This document shows positions 17,066 through 25,860 of a stretch of 64,000 nt of DNA, in pieces. A program made the position numbers and the translations under genes. Numbering within the stretch: the stretch's first letter is position 1; the number at the start of each line of letters is the position of its first letter. The notes below the pieces were generated by a model. It saw nothing but the letters and a program-made list of their open reading frames with translations. It had not been told where the DNA came from and ran no database searches. The stretch covers positions 7,480,501 through 7,544,500 of the forward strand of contig NZ_CP094516.1 in NCBI RefSeq assembly GCF_029909975.1, written 5' to 3'. This stretch comes from Bradyrhizobium sp. ISRA430 (GTDB lineage: Bacteria; Pseudomonadota; Alphaproteobacteria; Rhizobiales; Xanthobacteraceae).

Positions 17066-18028
17066 ATGACCCAGATCAAAAGTTATGTCCAGCCAACACG
17101 GCGAGCCGGAGAACTCGGAGTCCATTCGATCGATCATTTCAGTCTGACTGTTCCTGCGCTAAAGGATGCCGAGCGCTTCTACTCGTCATTTGGTCTTGAT
17201 GTCCGCACCGAAGGAGCCGGTCTGGCGGTGAGAACTCACGGTGCTTCGCACTGCTGGGGCATCGTCACCGAAGGCTCACGGAAGAAGCTTTCTTATTTAT
17301 CCTTTGGTGCATTCGCCGACGATCTTCCGAGGTTTCGCGAACGTCTGAGGTTAAACAATGTTCGCCAACTCGATCCTCCGGCCGGCTTCGAATCCGATGG
17401 GATCTGGTTTCGGGATCCAGATGGGCTTCTGATCGAGATCAGAGTCGGGGAAAAGACCTCCCCTAATGAGAAGCCCGCTTGCTTCAACGAGCAAGGTCTC
17501 GTCGGCGTGCAGAATGCCCCAAAACGTTCCACAGTCTCGCCAGTCAGACCGCGACGCTTGGCGCATATCCTGATCTTCGCATCCGACGTTTCGCGCACGA
17601 TCCAGTTTTATGGATCGGTACTCGGCTTGAGACTGTCGGATCGATCAGGCGACGGGATCGCGTTCATGCACGGGATTCACGGTAGCGACCATCATCTTAT
17701 TGCCCTGGCCAAGTCTACTGGTCCGGGATTGCACCACCTAAGCTGGGATGTCGAGTCCATCCATCAGATCGGCATGGGCGCCATGCAGATGGCCGACAAA
17801 GGGTTCTCGGCGGGATGGGGGCTCGGCCGCCACGTGTTGGGATCGAATTACTTTCACTACGTTCGGGATCCGTGGGGAAGTTATTCGGAGTACTCATCCG
17901 ATATCGACTACATTCCCGCTAACTATGATTGGAACGCGGAAGATCACCCTGGCGAAGATGCGTTCTACGTTTGGGGACCGGTCCCTCCAGCAGATTTCGC
18001 GCTCAACTATGAGGCTGCGACCCCGTGA
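17066..18028 (+). CDS. Extradiol ring-cleavage dioxygenase, vicinal oxygen chelate type
   Basis: Two VOC modules in 320 residues. The N-terminal module begins VHSIDHFSLTVPALKDAERF at about 19. The catalytic C-terminal module has the expected Fe(II) ligand pattern: His167 (LAHILIF), His223 or His224 (GLHHLSW) and Glu275 (YSEYSSD). It would cleave a catechol next to its hydroxyls. Length and layout match BphC/catechol 2,3-dioxygenase relatives. ATG 17066 follows GTGAGGA. Neighbours (flavin hydroxylase, importer and FAH-family hydrolase on the same strand) make a ring-cleavage step very likely; the exact catechol is unknown. Confidence 0.87.
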   Translation: MTQIKSYVQPTRRAGELGVHSIDHFSLTVPALKDAERFYSSFGLDVRTEGAGLAVRTHGASHCWGIVTEGSRKKLSYLSFGAFADDLPRFRERLRLNNVRQLDPPAGFESDGIWFRDPDGLLIEIRVGEKTSPNEKPACFNEQGLVGVQNAPKRSTVSPVRPRRLAHILIFASDVSRTIQFYGSVLGLRLSDRSGDGIAFMHGIHGSDHHLIALAKSTGPGLHHLSWDVESIHQIGMGAMQMADKGFSAGWGLGRHVLGSNYFHYVRDPWGSYSEYSSDIDYIPANYDWNAEDHPGEDAFYVWGPVPPADFALNYEAATP

Positions 18029-18086
18029 GCGCTGCGTGCAAGAATGCGAGCGAAGATGCTTGGCTCTCGATCGGGCGGGAGGACCA

Positions 18087-18329
18087 ATGCTGGTGATTAC
18101 ACGTCAAATCAAGGCAGCGCGGTCTCTCTTGGGCTGGCAGCAATATGAGCTCGCGCTGCAGTCAGGAGTTGCGATTTCCACGGTTCGCAGACTCGAGGGT
18201 CTCGAGGATGGCCCCATTGGCGCACACTTCGAGACGATCGAAAAAATACGGAACGCTTTCGAAAAGGCTGGCATCGAGTTCATTGGCAACCCGAACCCAG
18301 GAGTTCGCTTGAAAGGAGAGTCCTCGTAA
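18087..18329 (+). CDS. Small XRE-family DNA-binding protein
   Basis: An 80-residue protein consisting almost entirely of a Cro/CI-type helix-turn-helix (residues about 5-60; LLGWQQYELALQSGVAISTV is the core). It starts at ATG 18087 behind GGGAGGA. It lies between the dioxygenase gene and the PHA synthase gene on the same strand and could be a local regulator. Similar small XRE proteins are widespread in rhizobial accessory DNA. Confidence 0.8.
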   Translation: MLVITRQIKAARSLLGWQQYELALQSGVAISTVRRLEGLEDGPIGAHFETIEKIRNAFEKAGIEFIGNPNPGVRLKGESS

Positions 18330-18459
18330 GCGGGGCAGTGCTACGTAAGTCGGCCTCAAAAGTTCAATCACTGGACAGGCCGGCAGACGATACGAACATT
18401 TACGCGGTTAGCGCGACCGTCGCGTCGTTGATTGCGCTCTGAGCGAGGAGAAGATCACC

Positions 18460-20187
18460 ATGCGTAGTTCAAGCGACTTCAATCTTGTCAGCGTGCTCAA
18501 GAGTTTCCTCGAGACCGGAGAGGATATACTCCATCGATTCGATCAAGCATGCTCAGGCAGCGCGCAACGCGAAAGGGACGCGCCTTCCTTGGGGGCCTTG
18601 CCGTTCCCTGATGCACAGAAAAGGTATCTCCTGCCAGCGGAGCATCTGTGGGAAATGTGGAGAAGCATCGTTCTCTCGAGCTTCGGTCTCGAAGTGAAAC
18701 CATCAGCAGCGGAGCGAAAGGCAGACACCCGCTTCAAGGACGCTATGTGGAGCGAGATCCCGTACTTTGAGACGCTCAAGCAGACCTATCTCGTTGGAAT
18801 AAATTCTCTGCACGAACTCGTTGAACACGCGGCGGTCGATCAGCGGACGAGGATGAAGCTACGGTTCTATGCTCGCCTTTATGCGGAAGCTATCAGTCCG
18901 AGCAATTTTGCTGCGACCAATCCCGAGGTTATCCGGGAGGCTGTACGCTCCCGTGGCGAAAGCCTGATGAATGGCGTCAAGAATCTGATCGAGGATATTC
19001 AGAAAGGTCATATTACGACGACCGACGAGGGTTCATTCACAGTCGGAGGGAATCTCGCGGTCACTCCTGGTTACGTCGTGTTCGAGAACGAGCTCATCCA
19101 ACTTATCCAATACGCACCCGCGACAGAAGCCGTCGGCAGTGTGCCGATCCTGATCGTGCCGCCTTGCATCAACAAGTTCTATATTTTTGACCTCACTGAG
19201 GATAACTCGTTCGTTCGTTATCTGCTCGGGCAGGGGCACTCGGTGTTCCTGATTTCCTGGCGCAATCCGGATTCGGCGCTCGGGCATCTAACGTGGGATG
19301 ACTACGTCGAACTCGGCGTGCTTCAAGCCCTCAATGTTGTGGTCGAAATCGCCGGAAGTCCGAAGGCTCATGCCCTCGGATTCTGTGTTGGGGGGACTAT
19401 ACTTGGATGCGCTGCGGCGGTGCTCGCCGCGCAAGGAGAGGAGAAGCTTGCAAGCCTGACGTTGCTGACAACGATGCTTGATTTCGACGATACCGGAGAT
19501 CTGGGCCTCTTATTAGATGAGCCATATGTGTTGGCATGCGAAGCTAAGATTGGCAAAGGCGGATTGCTGCCCGGCAAGGAGCTCGGTCTTGTCTTTTCAA
19601 TGTTAAGGGCCAATGACCTTATTTGGTCGTATGTGGTGAATAACTATTTGAAGGGAGCGACCCCAGATGCCTTCGATCTACTCTACTGGAATTCTGATTC
19701 GGTAAATCTTCCAGGGCCGATGTACTGCTGGTACATCCGCAATACGTATCTTGAGAACAACATCAAAAGTCCGAACAGGACCACGCAATGTGGTGTCCGT
19801 ATCGATTTGTCGCGCATCGCGGTCCCGACCTATCTGCTCGCCGCTCGCGAAGACCACATCGTTCCCTGGCGCACGGCTTACGCGACATCGCGGACAGTCG
19901 GCAAGCGTACTCGCTTCGTGCTGGCGGCAAGCGGTCATGTTGCCGGGGTGATCAATCCCCCTTCACGCAACAAGCGCAACTATTGGGTCAATGAAGAGCT
20001 CTCGCCGACAGCCGAGGCATGGCTGTCCAACGCGGAAGAGAGGTCTGGCAGTTGGTGGCCCGATTGGGACCAATGGCTGAAAAAGCAATGGTCCGGCACC
20101 AAGCCGGCTCCGACGGAATTCGGAAATGCGAGATTTCGGCCAATCGAGCCAGCGCCGGGCCGTTACGTCCGAGTAGAAACAGAATGA
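18460..20187 (+). CDS. phaC: Poly(3-hydroxyalkanoate) synthase
   Basis: A 575-residue class I-type PHA synthase, which polymerises (R)-3-hydroxyacyl-CoA on granule surfaces. The lipase-like box reads GFCVGG with catalytic Cys309; Asp465 (REDHIVPW) and His493 (SGHVAGVINPP) complete the triad. ATG 18460 is preceded by GCGAGGAGAAG. The length is normal for class I enzymes. It is followed 35 bases later by an acetoacetyl-CoA reductase gene, the enzyme that makes its monomer. Its place directly behind the catabolic genes suggests storage of acyl-CoA released from the aromatic substrate. Confidence 0.93.
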   Translation: MRSSSDFNLVSVLKSFLETGEDILHRFDQACSGSAQRERDAPSLGALPFPDAQKRYLLPAEHLWEMWRSIVLSSFGLEVKPSAAERKADTRFKDAMWSEIPYFETLKQTYLVGINSLHELVEHAAVDQRTRMKLRFYARLYAEAISPSNFAATNPEVIREAVRSRGESLMNGVKNLIEDIQKGHITTTDEGSFTVGGNLAVTPGYVVFENELIQLIQYAPATEAVGSVPILIVPPCINKFYIFDLTEDNSFVRYLLGQGHSVFLISWRNPDSALGHLTWDDYVELGVLQALNVVVEIAGSPKAHALGFCVGGTILGCAAAVLAAQGEEKLASLTLLTTMLDFDDTGDLGLLLDEPYVLACEAKIGKGGLLPGKELGLVFSMLRANDLIWSYVVNNYLKGATPDAFDLLYWNSDSVNLPGPMYCWYIRNTYLENNIKSPNRTTQCGVRIDLSRIAVPTYLLAAREDHIVPWRTAYATSRTVGKRTRFVLAASGHVAGVINPPSRNKRNYWVNEELSPTAEAWLSNAEERSGSWWPDWDQWLKKQWSGTKPAPTEFGNARFRPIEPAPGRYVRVETE

Positions 20188-20222
20188 GCCGTTCTCGATG
20201 ATGCAGCGGATGGGAGGGTTGA

Positions 20223-20945
20223 ATGCGTGTTGCATTAGTGACTGGGGGGACCCGCGGAATTGGGGCAGCGATCTCAAAGAGCCTCCAAATGCAGGGCTTC
20301 AGAGTTGCAGCGAGCTATGCAGGCAACGATGAGATCGCTCGCAACTTCAATACACAGACGGGCATCGCGGTCTTCAGGTGGGATGTTGGAGACTACGATG
20401 CCTGCGCGGACGGAGTAGCGAGGGTTGAAGCAGAGATCGGCCCGATCGAAGTGTTGGTCAACAACGCGGGGATCACGCGTGATGGCTTTCTTCATAAAAT
20501 GACGAAGAAGCAATGGTCAGATGTCATCCGCACCAATCTGGATTCCCTCTTCAATATGACGCGCCCGGTGATCGAGGGGATGCGGGCACGTTCCTGGGGA
20601 CGCATCATCGTTATCTCATCGGTCAACGGACAAAAGGGCCAAATGGGGCAGGTGAATTACTCGGCCGCGAAGGCCGGTGACATCGGCTTCGTCAAGGCGC
20701 TTGCTCAAGAAAACGCCGGTAAGGGCATCACCGTCAACGCGATTTGTCCTGGATATATCGGCACGGAGATGGTGGCGGCAATCGAGCCGGAGGTACTCAA
20801 AAGCAAGATCCTGCCTCTTATCCCCCTGGGACGTCTCGGCGAACCCGAGGAGATTGGCCGTGCGGTCGCATTTCTCGCTTCCGAGCAGGCCGGCTTTATC
20901 ACGGGTTCGACTATTTCTATCAATGGTGGCCAGTACATGGCGTAG
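20223..20945 (+). CDS. phaB: Acetoacetyl-CoA reductase
   Basis: A 240-residue short-chain dehydrogenase of the PhaB type, reducing acetoacetyl-CoA to (R)-3-hydroxybutyryl-CoA with NADPH. It has the cofactor motif TGGTRGIG (residues 7-14), NNAG near 80, catalytic Ser near 133, Tyr146-x3-Lys150 (YSAAK), and the PhaB-like AGITRDGFLHKMTKKQW. The start is ATG 20223 with GGGAGG upstream. It is the second gene of a probable phaC-phaB pair feeding from the neighbouring CoA-transferase. Confidence 0.93.
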   Translation: MRVALVTGGTRGIGAAISKSLQMQGFRVAASYAGNDEIARNFNTQTGIAVFRWDVGDYDACADGVARVEAEIGPIEVLVNNAGITRDGFLHKMTKKQWSDVIRTNLDSLFNMTRPVIEGMRARSWGRIIVISSVNGQKGQMGQVNYSAAKAGDIGFVKALAQENAGKGITVNAICPGYIGTEMVAAIEPEVLKSKILPLIPLGRLGEPEEIGRAVAFLASEQAGFITGSTISINGGQYMA

Positions 20946-21015
20946 ATGGTCGCGCGAAGAAAGTTGTGATCGACGAAAAAGGGCGATCGGGAACAAAGCA
21001 CCGCAGGAGCAGAGA

Positions 21016-21716
21016 ATGAAAAAGGTCTATTCGGACGCGGTAGGTGCCCTCACCGGACTGTTGCGGGATGGAATGACTGTCATGGCCGGTGGCTATGTGG
21101 CATTCCGGAGGTGCTTATCGAGGCAGTGCGACTTTCGGGCGTAAAGGGTTTGACCGTTGTATCGAACAACGCGGGCATTGACGGCGTTGGGCTTGGTGTT
21201 CTTCTTGATACACGACAGATCAAGAAGATGATCTCCTCTTATGTCGGTGAGAACAAAGCGTTCGCACGGCAGTATCTAGCAGGCGAGCTGGAAATTGAAT
21301 TCAATCCCCAGGGAACGCTTGCGGAGCGTGTTCGCGCAGGAGGGGCCGGTATTCCGGCGTTCTACACGAAAACGGGGGTAGGCACGGTCGTCGCTGAAGG
21401 TAAGGAATTGCGCGAATTCAACGGCGAAACCTATGTGATGGAGCAAGGCATCGTTGCTGATCTCGCTCTCGTCCACGCTTGGAAGGGCGACACGGAAGGC
21501 AACCTTGTCTACCGGAAGACGGCGCGTAATTTCAATCCGGTGATGGCGACCGCTGCGAAGGTAACGGTCGCAGAGGTCGAGCATCTTGTCGACTCTGACG
21601 AGATCAATGCCGACCATGTCGTTACGCCTGGCATTTACGTTCAACGGATAGTCCATGTGCCGAATATCCGGAAATGTATAGAGCAACGCACGACGCGCGA
21701 CCGGCACGCGGCCTAG
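21016..21716 (+). pseudogene. 3-oxoacid CoA-transferase subunit A, frameshifted
   Basis: The start MKKVYSDAVGALTGLLRDGMTVMAGG (written here only as its ends, MKKVYSDAV and DGMTVMAGG) comes from ATG 21016 behind GCAGGAG. Family members continue FGLCGIPEALIEAV. Here the first frame breaks after GG, and CGIPEVLIEAVRLSGVKG resumes in another frame, leaving only two bases (ta) where nine are expected: a 7-base deletion. Everything downstream to 21716 is intact, including TVVSNNAGIDG. Translation could in principle restart at GTG 21111, but the Rossmann-like glycine motif would be lost. The B subunit follows after nine bases and is complete. A sequencing error is the main alternative. Confidence 0.85.
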
Positions 21717-21725
21717 GAGAGCATC

Positions 21726-22382
21726 ATGCCCTGGAACCGCGAACAAATGGCCGCGCGGGCTGCCAAAGAACTCGGCGACGGATTCTATGTGAATCTCGGT
21801 ATCGGCATTCCGACCCTGGTGGCGAATTACATTCCCGCGGGGCTTAGCGTTCAGCTTCAGAGCGAGAATGGTATGCTCGGTATGGGACCGTTTCCGTATA
21901 CAGGGGAAGAAGACGCCGATCTCATCAACGCCGGCAAGCAGACGATTACGGAATTGCCGACGACGAGTTATTTCTCGAGTGCTGACAGTTTTGCGATGAT
22001 TCGTGGCGGTCATGTCGATCTCTCTATCCTCGGTGCCATGCAGGTTTCAGAGAACGGCGACCTAGCGAACTGGATGATTCCCGGCAAAATGGTCAAAGGA
22101 ATGGGTGGGGCTATGGACCTCGTCGCCGGCGTCAAAAAGGTCGTCGTCGTCATGGAGCACGTGGCGAAGGCCAAAGATGGCGCGCTGGATCCTAAGCTCT
22201 TGAAAGTCTGCAGTCTGCCGCTGACTGGAAAGAGCGTGGTCGACATGGTCATCACGGATCTTGGCGTCTTTTCGATTGATAAAAAGAACGGAGGGATGGC
22301 CCTTGTTGAACTCGCTCCCGGGGTGATGCTCGAGGAGATCACCGCCAAAACCGGAGCGAGCTTTCGCTCCGCGCTTGGATAA
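21726..22382 (+). CDS. 3-oxoacid CoA-transferase subunit B
   Basis: A 218-residue B subunit of a succinyl-CoA:3-ketoacid-type CoA-transferase, which activates acetoacetate or a 3-oxoadipate-like acid with CoA from succinyl-CoA. The catalytic glutamate is Glu47 in the [10 protein letters not shown] motif. [13 protein letters not shown] precedes it, and [14 protein letters not shown] and [18 protein letters not shown] follow as expected. ATG 21726 follows GGAGAG. It should work with the A subunit, which is frameshifted here, so the pair may be inactive unless another A subunit exists. Confidence 0.92.
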   Translation: MPWNREQMAARAAKELGDGFYVNLGIGIPTLVANYIPAGLSVQLQSENGMLGMGPFPYTGEEDADLINAGKQTITELPTTSYFSSADSFAMIRGGHVDLSILGAMQVSENGDLANWMIPGKMVKGMGGAMDLVAGVKKVVVVMEHVAKAKDGALDPKLLKVCSLPLTGKSVVDMVITDLGVFSIDKKNGGMALVELAPGVMLEEITAKTGASFRSALG

Positions 22383-22713
22383 GTGGCGTAAGAGTGTCTC
22401 AGTGTCTACCTCGCTCCGCACGTGGTTCGGTAGGTTGCCGAAAGGCAACGCCCCGAAAGCCAATCTTGAAAATTCCCGCCGCACTCGATCCGTCCGACAA
22501 TCCCGAACAAGATCATCGCTTGTCTAGCCGCCCCAGCAGCATGAGCATTATCAGGCCAAAGAGATGCGTAAGTCGATCAGGAACTGCGGACGCGCATCTG
22601 TGTACATCGCTCGGGTATTTCGTATCAGTCGCTCACAAGGATTGGGGTCGATATCGCGACAGCAATTCCCGGAGTAGACGTCGAGTTTTGTGAAAACCAT
22701 GAATGGCTCAGTT
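22383..22713. other. Junction region between accessory DNA and the pnt core genes
   Basis: No gene recognised. A small hairpin GTTGCC-GAAA-GGCAAC at 22434-22449 follows the CoA-transferase gene but has no T-tract. Base composition rises sharply at the end of this stretch, at about 22.7 kb. Confidence 0.45.
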
Positions 22714-23841
22714 ATGAAGATTGCGATTGCCAAAGAAATCGATCCGTCGGAGCCGCGGGTTGCCGCTTCGCCTGATACGGTCAAGAAGTTCAAAGCGTTG
22801 GGCGCCGAAGTCGCGATTGAGCCTGGCGCCGGCATGAAGTCCGGCCTGCCGGATTCCGAGTTCACCGCCGCCGGTGCCACCGTCAGGGCCGATGCGCTCA
22901 AGGACGCGGATATCATCATCAAGGTGAAGCGCCCGGAGGCGTCCGAGCTTTCGCAGTACAAGCGCGGCGCGCTCGTCATCGCCATCATGGATCCCTATGG
23001 CAACGAGGCTGCGCTGAGGGCTATGGCCGATGCCGGCGTTGCTGCCTTCGCGATGGAATTGATGCCGCGCATCACCCGCGCGCAGGTGATGGACGTGCTG
23101 TCCTCGCAGGCCAACCTTGCGGGCTACCGCGCCGTGATCGAGGGCGCCGAGGCGTTCGGCCGCGCCTTCCCGATGATGATGACCGCGGCGGGCACGGTTC
23201 CCGCCGCGAAGGTGTTTGTGATGGGCGTCGGCGTCGCCGGCCTCCAGGCGATCGCGACCGCGCGCCGCCTCGGCGCGGTGGTCACCGCAACCGACGTCCG
23301 GCCCGCGACCAAGGAGCAGGTGGAATCGCTCGGTGCAAAATTCCTCGCCGTCGAGGACGAGGAGTTCAGGAACGCGCAGACCGCCGGCGGCTACGCCAAG
23401 GAAATGTCGAAAGAGTATCAGGCCAAGCAGGCCGCGCTCACCGCCGAGCACATCAAGAAGCAGGACATCGTGATCACCACCGCGCTGATTCCAGGCCGGC
23501 CGGCGCCGAAGCTCGTCAGCGCCGACATGGTCAAATCGATGAGGCCGGGTTCGGTGCTGGTCGATCTTGCTGTCGAGCGCGGCGGCAATGTCGAGGGCGC
23601 CAAGGCCGGCGAGGTCGTCGACCTCGATGGCATCAAGATCGTCGGCTACACTAACGTCGCCGGCCGCGTCGCGGCCTCGGCCTCCAGCCTCTATGCCCGC
23701 AATCTGTTCTCCTTCATCGAGACCATGATCGACAAGAAGGAGAAGAAGCTCGCCGTGAACTGGGACGACGAGCTCGTCAAGGCCAGCGCCCTCACCAAGG
23801 ACGGCGCCGTGATCCACCCGAACTTCCAGCCGAAGGTTTAA
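22714..23841 (+). CDS. pntAA: NAD(P) transhydrogenase subunit alpha, part 1
   Basis: A 375-residue NAD-binding (dI) domain of proton-translocating transhydrogenase, on the cytoplasmic side, which passes hydride from NADH to NADP using the proton gradient. Characteristic stretches are the N-terminus [20 protein letters not shown], the nucleotide fold [20 protein letters not shown], and [15 protein letters not shown] 22714 is chosen because family homology begins exactly there; GTG 22690 and ATG 22699 are in-frame alternatives, and none has a strong ribosome site. Codon use switches abruptly to high GC relative to the upstream cluster. First gene of pntAA-pntAB-pntB. Confidence 0.95.
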   Translation: MKIAIAKEIDPSEPRVAASPDTVKKFKALGAEVAIEPGAGMKSGLPDSEFTAAGATVRADALKDADIIIKVKRPEASELSQYKRGALVIAIMDPYGNEAALRAMADAGVAAFAMELMPRITRAQVMDVLSSQANLAGYRAVIEGAEAFGRAFPMMMTAAGTVPAAKVFVMGVGVAGLQAIATARRLGAVVTATDVRPATKEQVESLGAKFLAVEDEEFRNAQTAGGYAKEMSKEYQAKQAALTAEHIKKQDIVITTALIPGRPAPKLVSADMVKSMRPGSVLVDLAVERGGNVEGAKAGEVVDLDGIKIVGYTNVAGRVAASASSLYARNLFSFIETMIDKKEKKLAVNWDDELVKASALTKDGAVIHPNFQPKV

Positions 23842-23852
23842 GGAGACCCGTC

Positions 23853-24170
23853 ATGGAGCATGCTGCACAGGTCGTCGACCCCTTCATCTTCCGGCTGTCG
23901 ATCTTCGTCCTCGCCGTTTTCGTCGGCTATTTCGTGGTCTGGTCGGTGACGCCGGCGCTGCACACGCCGCTGATGAGCGTCACCAACGCGATCTCCTCGG
24001 TGATCGTGGTCGGCGCGCTGCTCGCGGTCGGCGTCGGCATGGTTTCGAGCGGCTCGGGCTGGGCGCGCGGCTTCGGCTTCGTTGCGCTCATCTTCGCCTG
24101 CGTGAACATTTTTGGCGGCTTCCTTGTCACCCAGCGCATGCTGGCGATGTACAAGAAGAAGTCGAAGTAA
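23853..24170 (+). CDS. pntAB: NAD(P) transhydrogenase subunit alpha, part 2
   Basis: A 105-residue membrane part of the split alpha subunit. Three hydrophobic helices are visible (starting [18 protein letters not shown], then [14 protein letters not shown], then [17 protein letters not shown]). [13 protein letters not shown] between helices 1 and 2 is the conserved transhydrogenase motif. It starts 12 bases after pntAA with AAGGAG upstream. It forms the dII proton channel together with PntB. Confidence 0.94.
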   Translation: MEHAAQVVDPFIFRLSIFVLAVFVGYFVVWSVTPALHTPLMSVTNAISSVIVVGALLAVGVGMVSSGSGWARGFGFVALIFACVNIFGGFLVTQRMLAMYKKKSK

Positions 24171-24209
24171 GCGGCCACCTCGGGCTGAAGGGATCAATGG
24201 GGACCTGAG

Positions 24210-25607
24210 ATGAGCGCCAATCTCTCTGCATTCTTGTATCTCGTGGCGGGGGTGCTGTTCATCCTGTCGCTACGCGGGCTGTCGAGCCCGGCATCGTCGC
24301 GCCAGGGCAATCTGTTCGGCATGATCGGCATGGCGATCGCGGTCGCCACCACGCTTGCCAGCCATCCGCCGGCGGACGGCCTCGCCTGGGTGCTCGTCAT
24401 CGTCGGTATCGCCATCGGCGGCGCGATTGGCGCGGTCGTCGCCCGCCGTGTTCCGATGACCTCGATGCCGGAGCTGGTCGCCGCCTTCCACTCGCTGGTC
24501 GGCATGGCCGCGGTGCTGGTCGCCGCCGGCGCGTTCTATGCGCCCGAGGCTTTCGATATCGGTACGCCCGGCAATATCCACACCCAGAGCCTCGTCGAAA
24601 TGTCGCTCGGCGTCGCCATCGGCGCGCTGACCTTCACCGGCTCGGTGATCGCATTCCTCAAGCTGTCGGCAAGGATGAGCGGCGCTCCGATCATCCTGCC
24701 GGCCCGCCACATTATCAACATCGCGCTCGCGGTGGCGCTGGTGTTCTTCATCATCGGCCTGGTGCTGTCCGGAAGTGCATTTGACTTCTGGATGATCACC
24801 ATCCTGGCGCTGGCCCTCGGCGTGCTCATGATCATCCCGATCGGCGGCGCCGACATGCCGGTCGTGATCTCGATGCTGAACTCCTACTCCGGCTGGGCCG
24901 CGGCCGGCATCGGCTTCACGCTCGGCAACTCCGCGCTGATCATCACCGGCGCGCTGGTCGGCTCCTCGGGCGCGATCCTGTCCTACATCATGTGCCACGC
25001 GATGAACCGGTCCTTCATCTCGGTCATTCTCGGCGGCTTCGGCGGCGAGACCGCCGCGGCCGGCGGCGGTACGGGCGAGCAGAAGCCCGCCAAGCTCGGC
25101 TCGGCCGACGATGCCGCCTTCATCATGAAGAACGCCTCCAAGGTCATCATCGTGCCCGGCTACGGCATGGCGGTGGCGCAGGCCCAGCACGCGCTGCACG
25201 AGATGGCCGACATCCTGAAGAAGGAAGGCGTCGAGGTGAAGTACGCCATTCACCCGGTCGCGGGTCGCATGCCGGGCCACATGAACGTGCTGCTGGCCGA
25301 AGCCAACGTCCCCTATGATGAGGTATTCGAGCTCGAAGACATCAACTCCGAATTCGCGCAGGCCGATATCGCCTTCGCGATCGGTGCCAACGACGTCACC
25401 AACCCGGCGGCCGAAGAGGACAAGACCTCACCGATCTACGGCATGCCGGTGCTCCAGGTCTGGAAGGCCGGCACGGTGATGTTCATCAAGCGCTCGCTGG
25501 CCTCCGGCTACGCCGGCATCGACAATCCGCTGTTCTACCGTGACAACACCATGATGCTGCTCGGCGACGCCAAGAAGGTCACCGAGAACATCGTCAAGGC
25601 GATGTAG
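24210..25607 (+). CDS. pntB: NAD(P) transhydrogenase subunit beta
   Basis: A 465-residue beta subunit: eight or nine membrane helices (about residues 1-265) followed by the NADP-binding dIII domain (about 290-465), with VIIVPGYGMAVAQAQHAL, HPVAGRMPGHMNVLLAEANV and IGANDVTNPAAE. It is complete and of normal length. Last gene of the pnt operon. The next gene downstream lies in lower-GC accessory DNA, so the operon's 3' end marks a composition boundary. Confidence 0.95.
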   Translation: MSANLSAFLYLVAGVLFILSLRGLSSPASSRQGNLFGMIGMAIAVATTLASHPPADGLAWVLVIVGIAIGGAIGAVVARRVPMTSMPELVAAFHSLVGMAAVLVAAGAFYAPEAFDIGTPGNIHTQSLVEMSLGVAIGALTFTGSVIAFLKLSARMSGAPIILPARHIINIALAVALVFFIIGLVLSGSAFDFWMITILALALGVLMIIPIGGADMPVVISMLNSYSGWAAAGIGFTLGNSALIITGALVGSSGAILSYIMCHAMNRSFISVILGGFGGETAAAGGGTGEQKPAKLGSADDAAFIMKNASKVIIVPGYGMAVAQAQHALHEMADILKKEGVEVKYAIHPVAGRMPGHMNVLLAEANVPYDEVFELEDINSEFAQADIAFAIGANDVTNPAAEEDKTSPIYGMPVLQVWKAGTVMFIKRSLASGYAGIDNPLFYRDNTMMLLGDAKKVTENIVKAM

Positions 25608-25860
25608 TCCGACCGACCGGCCTTTGTCGCGCTTGGACCAAAGATGAGTGACCAAGCGCCAACTGTCTCTTCTAGAATGCGAATGCCTACTACCGGTTTC
25701 TGCCTGCCAAGTGTTTGCGCAGACGACGTTGAGTCGCGTCCCCCCGACTCCGGTGAAGAACTGGAGAATACTTCTGCATCTGCAGCTGCAATCTTCAGAA
25801 TTCGTGCCGCGGTCTTGCCGTGCAGGCTTCTAAGCTTTTCTGCAACAGGAGACTGGCTCG

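Noticed and set aside
22708..23817. A 369-codon minus-strand frame opposite pntAA
   Set aside because: Shadow of the high-GC pntAA gene; no start signal and low-complexity composition.
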